The notes beneath the pieces are model-generated. The model was not told where the DNA came from, did not search any database, and was given only the letters and a program-made list of their open reading frames with translations. From NCBI GenBank assembly GCA_030604735.1, contig JAUVVG010000002.1:62001-126000 (forward strand): DNA of 64,000 nt, in the 5' to 3' direction. Below, one piece after another: positions 34,276 through 42,496 of the stretch. How positions within the stretch are numbered: position 1 is the stretch's first letter; every line of letters starts with the position of its first letter. The position numbers were made by a program, and so were the translations under genes. The stretch comes from Azoarcus sp. (GTDB lineage Bacteria > Pseudomonadota > Gammaproteobacteria > Burkholderiales > Rhodocyclaceae).

Positions 34276-34992
34276 ATGACGATCGTATCCCGCCCGGCTG
34301 CCGTGCACCTTCACGGCGTCCGTTTCGCTTGGTCGACAAAGGGGCCGGACTGTCTCGATGTGCCTGATTTCCGGGTCGAGGCGGGCGAGCGTATCTTCAT
34401 CCAGGGACCGAGCGGCAGCGGTAAATCGACCTTGCTGTCGCTGATCGCCGGGGTGATCTCGCCGCAGCAAGGCCGGGTCGAGGTGCTGGGGCAGGATCTG
34501 GACTTGCTTCGCTCGGCAGCACGTGATCGTTTTCGTGCCCTTCATGTCGGCTTCATCTTCCAGTTGTTCAACCTGATCCCGTACTTGTCCGCGCTGGACA
34601 ACATCCTGCTGCCGTGCCGTTTCGCGCCAGCCAGGGCGGCGCGGCTCGCGGGTCCGCCCAGGGATGAGGCGGTGCGGCTCGCCACCCGGCTCGACCTCGA
34701 TGCAGACCTGCTCGTGCGCCCGGCCTCCGATTTGTCGGTCGGGCAGCAGCAGCGGGTCGCGGCGGCGCGCGCGCTGATCGGGCGGCCTGGTGTGGTGATC
34801 GCCGACGAACCTACCTCGGCGCTGGACGCCGATCGTCAGCGCGCCTTTCTGGATTTGCTGCTTGGCGAATGTGCCGACGCCGGTGCTGCGCTGCTCTTCG
34901 TCAGCCATGACGACAGGCTGCAGGGCCGGTTCGATCGCGCGATCCGCTTGCACGACATCAACCGGGCCGCGAGCGGAGGGGGGGGCGCATGA
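34276..34992 (+). CDS. ABC transporter ATPase of the zrg operon
   Basis: A LolD/MacB-type ATPase: Walker A GPSGSGKST, FIFQLFNLIPYLSALDNILLP after the Q-loop, signature LSVGQQQRVAAARALI, Walker B VVIADEPTSALD, switch His in FVSHDD. ATG 34276 (MTIVSRPAAVHLHGVRFAW) fits the domain start; the track uses GTG 34228. The signature is LSVGQ instead of LSGGQ, a common variant in this subfamily. Its stop overlaps the permease start. With that permease it probably forms the energised part of the Zrg zinc system. Confidence 0.87.
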   Translation: MTIVSRPAAVHLHGVRFAWSTKGPDCLDVPDFRVEAGERIFIQGPSGSGKSTLLSLIAGVISPQQGRVEVLGQDLDLLRSAARDRFRALHVGFIFQLFNLIPYLSALDNILLPCRFAPARAARLAGPPRDEAVRLATRLDLDADLLVRPASDLSVGQQQRVAAARALIGRPGVVIADEPTSALDADRQRAFLDLLLGECADAGAALLFVSHDDRLQGRFDRAIRLHDINRAASGGGGA

Positions 34993-36251
34993 CCCCGCTG
35001 TGGCATCTCACCTGGCGCAGTATCGCCAACCGGCGCATGACGGTCGCGTTGACCGCGCTTGCGGTGGCGCTGGCCGTCGCGATGCTGCTAGGGGTCGAGC
35101 GCCTGCGCCACGACGCCCGGGCTGGCTTTGCACAGACCATCTCCGGCACCGATCTGGTCGTGGGCGCGCGGAGCGGCCCAGTCCAGTTGCTGCTGTATTC
35201 GGTGTTCCACATCGGGGATGCGACCAACAACGTGTCATGGGACAGCATCCGCCAGATCGCCGAGCATCCTCAGGTCGAATGGCTGGTGCCGATCTCGCTT
35301 GGCGACACCCATCGCGGCTTCCGCGTGGTGGGGACCACCCCCGAATTCTTCGCCCGTTATCGTTACGGGCGTGATCGTGCGCTCGTGTTCTCGGACGGTC
35401 GACCCTTCGACGATGTGTTCGACGCCGTGGTCGGCGCCGAAGTCGCGGCACGCTTCGGATATCGAGCCGGTGACGCGATCGTGGTCAGCCATGGCGCGGG
35501 CGACGTGAGCTTCGCCGACCATGACGACAAGCCCTTCCGCATCGTCGGCATCCTCGCCCGTACCGGCACGCCGGTCGACCGCTCGGTGCTGGTCGGCCTC
35601 GAGGCGATCGAGGCCATTCATCTGGACTGGCGCGGTGGCGCACGCATGCCCGGGGTCACCATCCCGGCCGAACAGGTGCAGCGCTTCGACCTGACCCCCA
35701 AGGAAGTCACCGCCGCGCTGGTCGGGCTCAGTTCGCGGGTGGCCGTGTTCCGGGTCCAGCGCTTCGTCAACAGCTTTCCGGACGAACCCTTGCTCGCGAT
35801 TCTTCCCGGTGCAACCCTGCAGCAGTTGTGGGGTCTGATTGGCATCGCCGAAAAGGCCTTGCTGGCCGTGTCGGCGCTGGTGGTGCTGGTCGGCCTGGCC
35901 GGCTTGATCGCGGTGGTGGTGGCCAGTCTGGGTGAGCGCAGGCGGGAACTCGCGATCCTGCGCGCAATGGGTGCGAGCCCACTCCAGGTGTTTGCCTTGC
36001 TGGCGATGGAGAGCCTGATGATCAGCCTGATCGGTTGCCTGGCCGGCTTGTCCATGGTGCAAGGCCTGGCCTGGCTTGTCGGTCCGTGGCTGGAAGCGCA
36101 TCATGGGCTGCTCCTCAGCGCCGGTCTGCCCACCGCAGGGGAGTGGCGTCTGCTTGGCGGGGTGGTCTTCGCCGCGTTCCTGGCCAGCCTGGTGCCAGGC
36201 TTGCGTGCTTACCGCTACTCTCTCGCCGACGGCATGACAATCAGGATTTGA
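34989..36251 (+). CDS. FtsX/MacB-like ABC permease of the zrg operon
   Basis: A 420-aa permease with an N-terminal helix (MTVALTALAVALAVAMLLGVERL), a large periplasmic domain of about 240 residues (ISGTDLVVGARSGPVQLLLYSVF...), and three C-terminal helices (LLAVSALVVLVGLAGLIAVVVASLGERRRELAILRAMGASPLQVFALLAMESLMISLIGCLAGL). The GERRRELAILRAMGA motif is the FtsX/LolC coupling helix. Overlaps the ATPase gene by four bases. Topology suggests mechanotransmission or lipoprotein-type transport instead of a classic channel, so its exact part in zinc handling is unclear. Confidence 0.85.
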   Translation: MTPLWHLTWRSIANRRMTVALTALAVALAVAMLLGVERLRHDARAGFAQTISGTDLVVGARSGPVQLLLYSVFHIGDATNNVSWDSIRQIAEHPQVEWLVPISLGDTHRGFRVVGTTPEFFARYRYGRDRALVFSDGRPFDDVFDAVVGAEVAARFGYRAGDAIVVSHGAGDVSFADHDDKPFRIVGILARTGTPVDRSVLVGLEAIEAIHLDWRGGARMPGVTIPAEQVQRFDLTPKEVTAALVGLSSRVAVFRVQRFVNSFPDEPLLAILPGATLQQLWGLIGIAEKALLAVSALVVLVGLAGLIAVVVASLGERRRELAILRAMGASPLQVFALLAMESLMISLIGCLAGLSMVQGLAWLVGPWLEAHHGLLLSAGLPTAGEWRLLGGVVFAAFLASLVPGLRAYRYSLADGMTIRI

Positions 36252-36253
36252 GA

Positions 36254-36898
36254 ATGAATGATTCAAGAAACAACGGAAAGGGCTGGATTGCGATCATCGC
36301 GTCGGCCTTGCTGGCGACAATGGTGATTGCCACCCCCGCGGTCGCGCAATCGACCGATGGCAACGAAGCCTTCCAGATAGGCGACCGCCTCGCCGGTGGC
36401 GATGGGGGCGGCAGCGACGGTTTCAACGAGATCAGCTGGGACGACCTGATCCCGCCCGACTGGTTGCCGGAGGACTTGTTCCAGAGCATGTTCGATGACG
36501 TCAATATGGACACCATCGACGATTACGATCCTCGTGCCATGGAAATCATGGAGAAGATACGCAAGGTGTGGGATGAAGCGCCGGTGGTCGAGTCGCTCAA
36601 CGGCAAGCGTATCCGCATACCCGGCTTCGTCGTGCCGCTGGAGGGTGACGGCGAATCCATCCATGAATTCCTGCTGGTGCCGTATTTCGGCGCCTGCATT
36701 CATGTCCCGCCACCGCCTGCCAACCAGCTGATCCATGTCATGCCGGACAAGGAGATCCCGGCGCGCTGGAACATGGTGCCGGTCTGGGTCAGCGGCGTAC
36801 TGACCGTCGCTCGTTTCAATTCCGACATGGGCTCGGCCGGGTATCAGCTGCGCGGGATAGAGGTCGAGGAGTACAAGGACGAGCGGCCGGATCGGTGA
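36254..36898 (+). CDS. DUF3299 exported protein of the zrg operon
   Basis: A 214-aa protein with signal peptide (WIAIIASALLATMVIATPAVAQ). The DUF3299 core is NGKRIRIPGFVVPLEGDGESIHEFLLVPYFGACIHVPPPPANQLIHVMP...MVPVWVSGVLTV. A single Cys and two His around GACIHVPPPPANQLIHV could bind metal. The start ATG 36254 is two bases after the permease stop; the track's 36035 start lies inside the permease. DUF3299 proteins recur in Zur-controlled zinc operons; molecular role unproven. Confidence 0.85.
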   Translation: MNDSRNNGKGWIAIIASALLATMVIATPAVAQSTDGNEAFQIGDRLAGGDGGGSDGFNEISWDDLIPPDWLPEDLFQSMFDDVNMDTIDDYDPRAMEIMEKIRKVWDEAPVVESLNGKRIRIPGFVVPLEGDGESIHEFLLVPYFGACIHVPPPPANQLIHVMPDKEIPARWNMVPVWVSGVLTVARFNSDMGSAGYQLRGIEVEEYKDERPDR

Positions 36899-36960
36899 GC
36901 CAGATAGACAGCGGTCGGTCTGGCGGGAAGGCTTGGGTCAGGACCGGCATCGATGACCCT

Positions 36961-37011
36961 AACGGTCATGGAGTCAGACCACCCCAGATCATCAAAGCCG
37001 CCATGACCGTT
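36961..37011. repeat. Perfect 11-bp inverted repeat past the zrg operon
   Basis: AACGGTCATGG (36961-36971) and CCATGACCGTT (37001-37011) are perfectly complementary across 29 bases, followed by TTTCC. A competing smaller hairpin ATGACC-CTAAC-GGTCAT (36952-36968) shares the left arm. Just downstream, CCCTCT...AGAGGG (37025-37050) resembles common intergenic terminator-like repeats. Together these fill most of the 274-bp interval between convergent DUF3299 and PilZ genes and probably act as terminators. Confidence 0.55.
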
Positions 37012-37172
37012 TTCCTTACCCCCGGCCCCTCTGCCGCAAGCAGGAGAGGGAGCCTGGTGAGTCGCCGAGGTGACTTTCGCTCAATCATGAAGGTTTGAAT
37101 CATGACCTGGCCGGGGTGAGCGCGAGTTGCAATTCGTGCGAAAGACCGCTGTGATCCGGTTCTTTCAGTCGC

Positions 37173-37541
37173 TTACGGCACAATCAAGCCAGAGAGTTCC
37201 CGCTCGAGCAAGCTCGCGTCGCCGAGGTTGAGTTCGAGCAAGCGCCGCAAATGGGTGATGCTGTCCAGATCGATATCCAGGCAGGCCAGGCCGATGTGGG
37301 TTGCCTCCAGATGGGCGACTCGGCAAGTCATCGTGACTTGGGTCTGGCCGTCGTCCAGTGGAAGGCTCAATTCGACCTTTTCATCGAGCTTTGGATGCGC
37401 TGAACCTGCTCCCATGCTCACCAGCGCTCCCTTCAGCGAGAGGTCCAGCACTTCGCAGGATGCCTGTGCATCGTGCGTCCTCAACAAGGCGGTGCCGACG
37501 AAATGCACCCGGGAAAAATGTCTTCTTTGCGGGTCGGCCAT
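37173..37541 (-). CDS. PilZ-domain c-di-GMP receptor
   Basis: A single-domain 122-aa PilZ protein. The RxxxR-type motif is QRRHFSRVHF and the second ligand motif is DLSLKGALV; a beta-barrel and a C-terminal helix (HLRRLLELNLGDASLLERE) follow. Cytoplasmic c-di-GMP effector. It lies divergent from the Lap secretion genes and could tie c-di-GMP to adhesion or pilus behaviour. I see nothing definite in the 237 bp between it and lapB. Confidence 0.9.
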   Translation of the reverse strand: MADPQRRHFSRVHFVGTALLRTHDAQASCEVLDLSLKGALVSMGAGSAHPKLDEKVELSLPLDDGQTQVTMTCRVAHLEATHIGLACLDIDLDSITHLRRLLELNLGDASLLERELSGLIVP

Positions 37542-37778
37542 TTAACCCTCCAGTGAGTGTGACCAAATTACTTGCGGTATGAAGCAATTTCGTTGATTCT
37601 CGCTGTTCTTTCATGTCAAGCATAGCACCCGGCGCCGATCTGCTGCGATAGGTTGGCATGGTCGGCCGGCAGCTTGCATAGAAGGCTTGTTTCTTTATGT
37701 TGCATTGATTGTCCGTCAGGGTGTCTTCCATTCGCGACGAATGCGACGATGTTCAGCGTATGACCACGGAGTTCCGCC

Positions 37779-39953
37779 TTGGATCGTCTGGAAACCTCTG
37801 CTACCGAACTCTCAGGCGCCGGAACCGCGCCGGCAGGAAGTATGGATAGTTTGCTCGAGTGCCTTATCCTGGTCGCTCGTGCCCATGGTGGGGCATTGAC
37901 CCGCGATGCAGCCTTGGCGGGGCTCCCCATAGAAGGAGGAGCGCTGACGCCGTCGTTGTTCGGACGGGCGGCGAAACGGGCCGGGTTGTCGGCGCGCAAT
38001 GTCGCGCAGCCATTGGTACGGCTCAATGAGGCCTTGTTTCCCGCGATCCTTTTGCTCAAGGGTAATCAGGCCTGTGTTCTGGTGGGATGGAAGGAGCATC
38101 GAAAGCTCGCGATCGTGATTTTTCCCGAGCTGGGAGAAGCCACGGTCGAGATGCCTGCAACCGAATTGGCTGCACGCTATACCGGTCGTGCCCTCTATGT
38201 ACGACCCAAGTTCCGCTTCGATGCCCGCACCCCGGTGGTCAAGTCGTCCAAGCGTGACCATTGGTTCTGGGGTGTCATTTCCGAGAACAGCCGGCTGTAC
38301 CGGGATATCCTTTTCGCGGCGGCGATGATCAACATCTTCGCCGTTGCGATGCCTTTGTTCGTTATGAACGTCTATGACCGGGTCGTGCCGAACAACGCGA
38401 TTGAAACGCTATGGGTGCTGGCGGCCGGTGTCGGTCTGGTGCTGCTGGCTGACTTCGTGCTGCGGACGATGCGTGGCTACTTCGTCGATCTGGCGGGCAG
38501 TCGCGCCGATGTCAAGTTGTCGGCCTATGTGATGGAGCGGGTGCTCGGCATGCGCATGGAAACGCGACCGGCCTCGGTCGGCTCGTTTGCCGCCAATCTG
38601 CGCGCCTTCGAATCGGTACGTGACTTCATCAGTTCGGCCACCATCATCGCCTTCATCGACCTGCCGTTCGCATTCCTGTTCCTGGTGGTGATCGCCTGGA
38701 TCTCGCCAACCCTGGTGATTCCATTCGTCGTCGGTATCGCCGCGCTGCTGATCTATTCGATCGCAGTGCAAGGCAAGATGCGCGATCTGGCTAAAACCAC
38801 TTATCGTGCCAGCGCCCAACGCAACGCCACCCTGGTCGAAGGTCTGGTGGGTATCGAAACGGTGAAGACGCTCGGCGCCGAGCATGCCATCCAGCGCAAG
38901 TGGGAGCAGACCGCGGCCTTGCTGTCGTCGGTCGGATCCAAGCTGCGGTTGCTGTCGGCTTCGACCTCTAACTTTGCGCTCTGGATCCAGCATACCGTCA
39001 GCGTGGTGGTGATCGTGATGGGGGTCTATCTGATCGGCGCCAACGAACTGACCATGGGCGGCCTGATCGCCTGCTACCTGTTGTCTTCGCGTGCGATGGC
39101 GCCGGTGAGCCAGACCTCCGGCCTGCTGGTCCAGTATCACAACGCCTCGACCGCGCTGACTGCGCTCGACGGGATGATGGCGCAGGAAGTCGAGCGTCCG
39201 GACGAGGCCGCGTTTATCAGTCGCGGCAAGCTCGAAGGTGGAATCGAGCTGCGCGATGTGAGTTTCGCCTATCCCGGCCAGACCCAACCTGCATTGCGCA
39301 ATGTGAACCTGAAGGTCAAGCCGGGCGAGCATATCGGCATTCTCGGTCGGGTTGGATCGGGCAAGACCACGCTTGAAAAGCTCATTCTCGGACTGTACCG
39401 ACCCACTGGCGGTGCGGTGCTGGTTGACGGCATCGACTTGCGCCAGCTCGATCCTGCCGAACTGCGCAGGAACATCGGCCATGTCGCGCAGGATTTGCTG
39501 CTGTTCTACGGGTCGCTGCGCGAGAATCTGACCCTCGGCGCCCCCTTCGCGGATGACGAACAGGTGGTGCAGGCTGCCAGAACCGCCGGCATCCTGGAAC
39601 TGGTGAATGGCCACCCGCAGGGTTTCGACATGCAGGTCGGGGAGCGCGGTGCCTCGCTCTCCGGTGGACAACGTCAGGCAGTCGCGCTTGCGCGGGCATT
39701 GATCAGCGATCCGTCCATCCTGCTGCTAGACGAGCCGACCTCGTCGATGGACCATTCGACCGAGGAAGAGGTCAAGCGTCAGCTCAAGACCTACGCAGAA
39801 GGCCGCACCATGATTGTGGTGACTCATCGCACCTCATTGCTCGATCTGGTCGATCGCATCGTCGTCATCGATGCCGGGAGAGTCGTTGCGGATGGGCCCA
39901 AGGCACAGGTCGTCGAGGCCTTGCGTCAAGGTCGGGTTGGGAGGGGCGCGTGA
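37779..39953 (+). CDS. lapB: Type I secretion ABC exporter (LapB-like)
   Basis: The 724-aa inner membrane exporter for the large-adhesin system. A C39-like domain without protease motifs (SLLECLILVARAHGGALTRDAALAGLP...) occupies residues 20-135 and is used for substrate docking. Six transmembrane segments follow, then the ATPase with Walker A GRVGSGKTT, signature LSGGQRQAVALARALI, Walker B ILLLDEPTSSMD and His in VVTHRT. The start is TTG 37779 with CGGAG upstream; ATG 37842 (MDSLLECL, AGGAAG nearby) is a good alternative. The stop overlaps the lapC start. Confidence 0.92.
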   Translation: MDRLETSATELSGAGTAPAGSMDSLLECLILVARAHGGALTRDAALAGLPIEGGALTPSLFGRAAKRAGLSARNVAQPLVRLNEALFPAILLLKGNQACVLVGWKEHRKLAIVIFPELGEATVEMPATELAARYTGRALYVRPKFRFDARTPVVKSSKRDHWFWGVISENSRLYRDILFAAAMINIFAVAMPLFVMNVYDRVVPNNAIETLWVLAAGVGLVLLADFVLRTMRGYFVDLAGSRADVKLSAYVMERVLGMRMETRPASVGSFAANLRAFESVRDFISSATIIAFIDLPFAFLFLVVIAWISPTLVIPFVVGIAALLIYSIAVQGKMRDLAKTTYRASAQRNATLVEGLVGIETVKTLGAEHAIQRKWEQTAALLSSVGSKLRLLSASTSNFALWIQHTVSVVVIVMGVYLIGANELTMGGLIACYLLSSRAMAPVSQTSGLLVQYHNASTALTALDGMMAQEVERPDEAAFISRGKLEGGIELRDVSFAYPGQTQPALRNVNLKVKPGEHIGILGRVGSGKTTLEKLILGLYRPTGGAVLVDGIDLRQLDPAELRRNIGHVAQDLLLFYGSLRENLTLGAPFADDEQVVQAARTAGILELVNGHPQGFDMQVGERGASLSGGQRQAVALARALISDPSILLLDEPTSSMDHSTEEEVKRQLKTYAEGRTMIVVTHRTSLLDLVDRIVVIDAGRVVADGPKAQVVEALRQGRVGRGA

Positions 39954-41371
39954 TGTCCAAGAGCGCACAGCAGCAGTTGTTCGAAGGGATCGGCGGTGTG
40001 TCGGCCGGCATGGAGCGGGTCAGCAAGCCGGTTTCCAAGGGTTTGTTTTCCGGGCTCAGGGGGGCGGACGACGATCGAGCTCTGGATTGGGCGACCGATG
40101 CCGATTGGGCGCGGCTGCAGGAAGAGCCTTTACGCGCTCGTTCCATACTGTTGATGATCATCCTGGTGTTCATCGCGTTGGTGATGTGGGCCGGCATTGC
40201 CGAAGTGGATGAGGTCACCCGGGGCGAGGGCCGGGTGATCCCGTCGCGTCAGTTGCAGATCGTGCAATCGGTGGACGGCGGGGTGGTGAGCGAGATCCAT
40301 GTGACCGAAGGCCAGATCGTCGAAGCAGGCGAGCTGCTGCTGCGGGTCGATCCGACCCGTTTCGTCTCGTCGCTGCGTGAGAACCAGGCCCAGTTCCTGA
40401 CCTTGCAGGTTCGGGCTGCCCGCCTGACCGCGCTGACTCAGGGTACGGAGTTTGTCGTGCCGGAGGAAGTCATGCGCGATGCACCAGAGCTCGTCGCGCA
40501 TGAGCAACGGTTGTACCTGTCGAACAAGGCAGAGGTCTCGGCACAGCTGCAGGGTGCAGGAGAACAGGTTTCGCAACGTCGCCAGGAACTCAACGAGGCG
40601 CGCTCGCGTCGGGCCGAGGCGATCAGTGCGATGGGATTGATCGAGAAGGAACTTGAAGTCACGCGGCCCTTGCTGCGCTCGGGCGCGGTGTCCGAAGTCG
40701 AGATCCTGCGCCTGGAGCGCGACCTGGGGCGCTATCGCGGCGAACGCGACCAGGCCGGGGCCCAGATCGCGCGGATCCAGGCTGCGATCGCCGAGGCGGA
40801 ACAGAAGATACAGGAGGTCGAACTCAACTCGCGCAACATCTGGCGCGCCGAGCTCTCGGAGACGCTCGGGCGGCTCGCTGCGCTGACCGAGACCAGCACC
40901 GCGCTGGAAGACCGGGTCAGACATGCCGAAGTGCGCTCGCCGGTGCGCGGCACGGTGTCCCGCCTGCTCGTCAATACCGTGGGTGGCGTGGTGCAGCCCG
41001 GTCGCGAGGTGGTCGAAGTCGTACCGCTGGATGATGCCTTGATTCTCGAGGCGCGCATTCTGCCCAAGGACATCGCTTTCCTGCGTCCGGGGCAGGAAGC
41101 CGTCATCAAGTTTTCGGCTTACGATTTTGCGATCTACGGTGGTCTAGACGCGGTGCTGGAGCATATCAGCGCCGATACCGTCACCGACGACAAAGGCAAT
41201 GCCTTCTATGTGGTGCGTTTGCGTACTCTTGAGACTTCGTTGGGTGACAATCTGCCCATCATCCCGGGTATGGTCGCCACTGTTGACATTCTGACCGGCA
41301 AGAAAACGGTTCTTTCCTACCTGCTAAAGCCCGTCCTGCGGGCCAAGTCCAACGCATTGAGTGAACGATGA
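39953..41371 (+). CDS. lapC: HlyD-family adaptor of the Lap secretion system (LapC-like)
   Basis: A 472-aa membrane fusion protein connecting LapB to the outer membrane pore. N-terminal cytoplasmic tail, helix RSILLMIILVFIALVMWAGIAEVDEVTRGEGRVIPS, lipoyl half VQSVDGGVVSEIHVTEGQIVEAGELLLRVDP, long coiled coils, second lipoyl half HAEVRSPVRGTVSRLLVNTVGGVVQPGREVVEVVP, and the HlyD C-terminal LRPGQEAVIKFSAYDFAIYGGLDAVLEHISADT. ATG 39953 overlaps the lapB stop; GTG 39950 is also in frame. Its own stop overlaps the LuxR gene. Confidence 0.92.
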   Translation: MSKSAQQQLFEGIGGVSAGMERVSKPVSKGLFSGLRGADDDRALDWATDADWARLQEEPLRARSILLMIILVFIALVMWAGIAEVDEVTRGEGRVIPSRQLQIVQSVDGGVVSEIHVTEGQIVEAGELLLRVDPTRFVSSLRENQAQFLTLQVRAARLTALTQGTEFVVPEEVMRDAPELVAHEQRLYLSNKAEVSAQLQGAGEQVSQRRQELNEARSRRAEAISAMGLIEKELEVTRPLLRSGAVSEVEILRLERDLGRYRGERDQAGAQIARIQAAIAEAEQKIQEVELNSRNIWRAELSETLGRLAALTETSTALEDRVRHAEVRSPVRGTVSRLLVNTVGGVVQPGREVVEVVPLDDALILEARILPKDIAFLRPGQEAVIKFSAYDFAIYGGLDAVLEHISADTVTDDKGNAFYVVRLRTLETSLGDNLPIIPGMVATVDILTGKKTVLSYLLKPVLRAKSNALSER

Positions 41372-42000
41372 GCGCACATTACTTTTTCGCCCCGTCGTCT
41401 TTCCCGACGCTTCGCTGGGGGCAAGCTTTTCCCGACGCCTGCTTCCTGCATACCGCCGAAGTGCCGGCTAACATGCAAGCCGGCGATATCGCCTGGGTGT
41501 GCGACAATCTCACGGAATGGCAGGTGCTGGTCGCGCGGTTGCGTGTGGACAAACCGGATTGCCCGGTGGTCGTGCTGACCACGGTGCCGAGCCAGGCCTT
41601 TGCCCTGGCCGCCCTGGAACTGGGCGCCCGTGGTGTATGCCATGCCCTGGCCGTGCCCGGCGTGCTGACGGAAGTCGCCGCGGTCGTCAGTCACGGTGGC
41701 CTGTGGGTCGGCCCCGAACTGGTCCAGCGCATGCTCGCAGCGGTGAATGGGCGCCTGGGGGCGACAGACGAAATCAACGGAGATGTCTTGTCCGAGCTTT
41801 CCGATCGGGAAGCCGCGGTCGCTCGTCTGGTGGTGGCCGGTCACTCGAACAAGGAAGTCGCGCAGCGGCTGGTGATCACCGAGCGCACGGTCAAGGCTCA
41901 CCTGTCGTCGATTTTCAACAAGCTTGGCGTGCGGGATCGGCTGCAGCTCATGCTGCGCTGCCGACCCACCTCGGTCCAATCCCCGCCCGCCACAGTCTGA
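41368..42000 (+). CDS. LuxR-family regulator with pseudo-receiver, in the lap operon
   Basis: A 210-aa protein. The C-terminus is a LuxR helix-turn-helix (DVLSELSDREAAVARLVVAGHSNKEVAQRLVITERTVKAHLSSIFNKLGVRDRLQLML). The first 130 residues fold like a receiver by pattern (VVVLTTVPSQAFALAALELGARGVCHALAVPGVL), but lack the acidic pair and a clear phosphoacceptor motif, so control may not be by phosphorylation. Overlaps lapC by four bases, so it is probably made together with the secretion apparatus and may regulate it. Confidence 0.85.
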   Translation: MSAHYFFAPSSFPTLRWGQAFPDACFLHTAEVPANMQAGDIAWVCDNLTEWQVLVARLRVDKPDCPVVVLTTVPSQAFALAALELGARGVCHALAVPGVLTEVAAVVSHGGLWVGPELVQRMLAAVNGRLGATDEINGDVLSELSDREAAVARLVVAGHSNKEVAQRLVITERTVKAHLSSIFNKLGVRDRLQLMLRCRPTSVQSPPATV

Positions 42001-42024
42001 AACCACTCAACTCCGGAGTCTGTC

Positions 42025-42351
42025 ATGCCCTATATCAAGAGGGATGCCCAAGGTGCCGTCTTGGCAGTCAGTCTGACGCAAGAGACCGAGGAGTGGATCG
42101 AGGTGCCAGTCGACTTCCCGGCTCTGGTCTCGTTCAACAAATCCCTGAGCGATGCCGAATCCCCGTTCGCCAGCAGTGACCTAGCCATGGCCCGGGTGCT
42201 GGAGGATCTCATCGACTTGCTGGTCGATAAATCGGTGATCCGCTTTACCGACTTGCCCGACGCCGCCCAGAAAAAACTGACCCAGCGTCGCAGTGTGCGG
42301 GCGTCCATGCTCAAGCTGAATCTGCTGGATTCGGAGCATGATGTGATCTAA
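42025..42351 (+). CDS. Small conserved protein at the end of the lapBC operon
   Basis: A 108-aa protein (MPYIKRDAQGAVLAVSLTQETEEWIEVPVDFPALVSFNKSL...DLAMARVLEDLIDLLVDKSVIRFTDLPDAAQKKLTQRRSVRASML). It resembles small proteins automatically annotated as tryptophan synthase beta-like, a name with no functional support. No signal or membrane segment. It lies 24 bp after the LuxR gene. The charged C-terminal helices suggest a regulatory or chaperone-like partner, but no function can be assigned. Confidence 0.7.
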   Translation: MPYIKRDAQGAVLAVSLTQETEEWIEVPVDFPALVSFNKSLSDAESPFASSDLAMARVLEDLIDLLVDKSVIRFTDLPDAAQKKLTQRRSVRASMLKLNLLDSEHDVI

Positions 42352-42496
42352 CGGTTGGGTCAGGAGGTGGGATGGATCTGGATATACGCCGCTAGCCGAG
42401 GCTTGAAAGTTATGTGCTAGCGCTTGCCCGACTTCAATCGGCGGAGTGCTTCACCAAGATGTACGCATCCATGCGAATCGAGCGTATGCACAACCT

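Noticed and set aside
35235-36266. 343-aa minus-strand ORF
   Set aside because: Antisense to the FtsX-like permease; no recognisable motif.
38409-39671. 420-aa minus-strand ORF
   Set aside because: Antisense to lapB, whose ATPase motifs are unambiguous.
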